A stretch of 64,000 nucleotides of DNA from Tessaracoccus timonensis (GTDB taxonomy: Bacteria; Actinomycetota; Actinomycetes; Propionibacteriales; Propionibacteriaceae): assembly GCF_900343145.1 (NCBI RefSeq), contig NZ_LT996886.1:62001-126000 (forward strand), read 5' to 3'. Positions 62,156 to 64,000 of the stretch are shown in pieces. The translations under genes and the position numbers were made by a program. Position 1 is the stretch's first letter, and each line of letters opens with the position of its first letter. The notes below the pieces were generated by a model. That model ran no database searches and had not been told where the DNA came from. It saw only the letters and a program-made list of their open reading frames with translations.

Positions 62156-64000
62156 CGGTTGGCCCGGCGGGCAAGCACGGCGGCTGCACCGATGAAGGTG
62201 AGCAGCGCAACAGCCGCCGTCGATGCCGCACTTGCGGCGGAAGCTGACCCAGCGGAGGCAGGGGGAAGCACCTCTGCGCCGTCAGCGCCCGACTGAGGCA
62301 TACCCGCGCCCGGCTTGCACGGTGTGCCGTTGGCGTAGGCCCAGGTGACCTCATTGATCATGGCCTTGCCATCCTTCATGAACACACCGCCGTCGCCGGC
62401 TTCAGCTTGGGAGGAAGCAAGCTTGCCTGCCGGCTTGGATTGCGGTGCGCTTCCGCCAGACTTGGTGAACCACAGCTGGTCCACCACCTGACCGAAGTTT
62501 CCAGAGGTGAACACCCCTACCTTGCCCGGCCCGGAGGCGCTGACGAGGGAGAAACGCACCTCGCCGGTGCTTCCAGCTAGCAGGGATTCGTGCATGGTGT
62601 TCGCCCCGAGCCACGGCACACCCGATACCTGCGCGGATGCAATCATCCACACCGGGCTGCCCTGGCTGGCCACAAAGTCGATACCGGCGGGAGCCGTAGC
62701 CTTGGCCGCGTTGCCGACGATGAACGTCTGCGACGCGGGGTCAACCCACTGTGCGGGAGATTTGCGGTCGTCCTTGAGCGATGCGACGAGCTTGCCGCCC
62801 TCGATCTTGGGTCCGAAGTCGAAGTGACCGTTCGTCGCGCCTTGACCACCGGAACCCACCTTGAAGCGGAGGGTCGACGTCGTAGCCATGGGCTGGCCGG
62901 ACTTCGACGTGGTGGACATCTTCACAGTGAGCGCGTAGTCACCCGGAGCGGAGAACACCCAGTTCGGGTGCACGTGCGTGTTGGCGGGGATCGTCACCGA
63001 GCCACCGGACTTGCCGCCTGGCCCCGAGGGCTGCTTGGCGGTCTTGGCAGCGGCGATTTCTTCCTTCGTGGCCGGCCGCACGTTGGTGTGCTTCTTGCAC
63101 TCCCCCAGGCTTGGCTTCATGGTGGGTGCGTTGTCCGACGGTGTGCTCGTCGAAGACGCCGACCCGCCTGCGGGATGCTCACCTGCGGGCTTGCCGCCCG
63201 ACTTGTCAGCATCATTGCGATCAGGGGCGCTTGCCGGAGGTTGGGCCTTGCCGTCACCGGCGGATGCGTCCGCATTGCCCTTGCCGCGGAACTGGTCGCC
63301 GACGGTGAACGTGTAGGTCTTCGGCTCAGACTTCACATCCTTGCCACCCGCGGTACCTTCCGCCACGACGGTGAACTTGTAGACACCTGGCTTGGCGAAA
63401 ATCCAGTTCGCATGCACGTGCGCCGGGGCATTCACGGGAAGCGTCGCCCCGTCGACAAGCTGGTACTGGTTGCCATCCAGCAGCGCCGACGGACCACCGA
63501 ATGAGGTCTGCCCGTAGACGTGGACGGCTCCCGGGCCTTCGACGGACTGGAAGCGCAGCGTCACCTTCGGATCGACGCCGCCGCCTTGCGTGCCGAGCGT
63601 GTCCCAGCCTGGCCACAGGAGGTTCGGATCTTGCGTCATGGACAGCGCGTACCCCTTCGGGCCGCCTGGCCATCCGGCCGGAATCTTCTCGTTCCAGGCG
63701 GCAGACTTCACGTGGAGTTCCACCTTGGCCGGGTCTCTACGAACGTGGGAGCCCGTGACGTCTTCCTTCAGATCCAACGCCAACTTGCCCTGCCTGGCCG
63801 TGACATTGAATGCATCGACGTGGCCGCGGTCAAACACCGTCATCGCCTGCGGCGCAGGCTTGGGAGCAGGCTTCGCGGTCGGCTTAGCGGTTGGCTTCGC
63901 GGTTGGCTTGGCAGTCGGCTTAGCGGTTGGCTTCGCAGTCGGCTTGGCAGTCGGCTTAGCCGTGGGCTTTGCAGTCGGCTTAGCGGTCGGTTTCGCCGTC
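62152..64000 (-). CDS. Transporter-associated multi-repeat surface protein, 5' end outside window
   Basis: The frame stays open to the right edge, so ATG 63843 is internal and at least 616 residues are present. The visible N-terminal part is about twelve Lys-Pro-Thr-Ala tetrapeptide units. Then come at least two anchored repeats (HVHANWIFAKPGVYKFTVVA; NTHVHPNWVFSAPGDYALTV) and a choice-of-anchor domain (GHFDFGPKIEGGKLVASLKD). The C-terminus is a Ser/Ala linker with LPPASAG, a hydrophobic helix (ASTAAVALLTFIGAAAVLA) and RRANR. That tail looks like a sortase-type signal without a canonical LPXTG. First gene visible of the five-gene operon. Confidence 0.88.
   Translation of the reverse strand, partial: TAKPTAKPTAKPTAKPTAKPTAKPTAKPTAKPTAKPTAKPTAKPAPKPAPQAMTVFDRGHVDAFNVTARQGKLALDLKEDVTGSHVRRDPAKVELHVKSAAWNEKIPAGWPGGPKGYALSMTQDPNLLWPGWDTLGTQGGGVDPKVTLRFQSVEGPGAVHVYGQTSFGGPSALLDGNQYQLVDGATLPVNAPAHVHANWIFAKPGVYKFTVVAEGTAGGKDVKSEPKTYTFTVGDQFRGKGNADASAGDGKAQPPASAPDRNDADKSGGKPAGEHPAGGSASSTSTPSDNAPTMKPSLGECKKHTNVRPATKEEIAAAKTAKQPSGPGGKSGGSVTIPANTHVHPNWVFSAPGDYALTVKMSTTSKSGQPMATTSTLRFKVGSGGQGATNGHFDFGPKIEGGKLVASLKDDRKSPAQWVDPASQTFIVGNAAKATAPAGIDFVASQGSPVWMIASAQVSGVPWLGANTMHESLLAGSTGEVRFSLVSASGPGKVGVFTSGNFGQVVDQLWFTKSGGSAPQSKPAGKLASSQAEAGDGGVFMKDGKAMINEVTWAYANGTPCKPGAGMPQSGADGAEVLPPASAGSASAASAASTAAVALLTFIGAAAVLARRANR
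63856..64000 (-). repeat. 12-bp tandem repeats encoding Lys-Pro-Thr-Ala
   Basis: On the plus strand the unit reads about GGCTTAGCGGTC/GGCTTCGCGGTT, repeated without interruption to the window end. It encodes (KPTA)n on the minus strand. Third positions vary between units (GCT/GCG/GCC, ACC/ACT), so the array is not recently homogenised. Probably a wall-spanning Pro/Lys-rich stalk. Confidence 0.85.

Noticed and set aside
63856-64000. Regular short repeats resembling an array
   Set aside because: Contiguous 12-bp in-frame units without spacers that encode KPTA; not a CRISPR array.

Overview
High-GC actinobacterial chromosome. The overall gene complement suggests a member of the Propionibacteriaceae or a close relative (inference): a pyruvate phosphate dikinase / proton-pyrophosphatase pair, an aa3-type oxidase with an actinobacterial three-subunit qcrCAB complex, a MacRS two-component system and an 'anchored repeat' metal ABC transporter. 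From memory, the core follows the gene order of the Mycobacterium tuberculosis Rv2172c-Rv2215 region: metF-like, idsA, pknL, aroG, plsC, NlpC/P60 hydrolase, exonuclease/UvrC-like protein, trpD, ctaE, qcrCAB, ctaC, HesB-type protein, glycerate-kinase-like protein, DUF3043 protein, aminopeptidase, sucB. Accessory genes interrupt this backbone.

Layout. 1-3050: the 3' part of a GH31 glycosidase, an IS3-family element whose transposase carries two inactivating lesions, and a frameshifted gene remnant. 3111-14469: metF, idsA, ctpE, a small orphan ORF, then a pyrophosphate-energy group (ppdK, its regulatory kinase/phosphorylase, and hppA) with a small membrane protein. 14470-16975: a degraded accessory island holding an IS481-type transposase remnant, a broken small ORF, and a four-gene cassette of small soluble and membrane proteins reminiscent of type VII secretion accessory genes. 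It ends in a diverged second copy of the hppA 3' end, so direct repeats flank the island. 17108-32420: PASTA-domain kinase, orphan membrane protein, aroG, macRS-plsC, NlpC/P60 hydrolase, exonuclease/GIY-YIG protein, cyclophilin, sunset-domain protein, prepilin peptidase, trpD, a degenerate receiver protein and ctaG. 32508-41930: respiratory genes (ctaE-qcrC-qcrA-qcrB on plus; ctaC-ctaD-ctaF on minus) around a guaB1-type gene, then erpA. 42000-50301: glycerate-kinase-like protein, pspA-pspAA, DUF3043 protein, pepA, an AGE-family isomerase, and sucB with two nucleotide-identical lipoyl domains. 50302-57874: a sugar-utilisation operon (binding protein, two permeases, LacI regulator, GH2 beta-galactosidase) behind a promoter with two CebR-type palindromes and preceded by an unusual nested inverted repeat. 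57891-64000: a minus-strand operon encoding an anchored-repeat metal ABC transporter and its surface proteins, running off the right edge.

How genes work together. PPDK interconverts pyruvate/ATP/Pi with PEP/AMP/PPi; the neighbouring bifunctional regulator switches it on and off; HppA uses PPi to pump ions. CtaG/CtaC/CtaD/CtaE/CtaF and QcrCAB form the bc1-aa3 respiratory branch. The ceb-like operon imports an oligosaccharide that the GH2 enzyme would hydrolyse in the cytoplasm. No tRNA, rRNA or CRISPR array was recognised.
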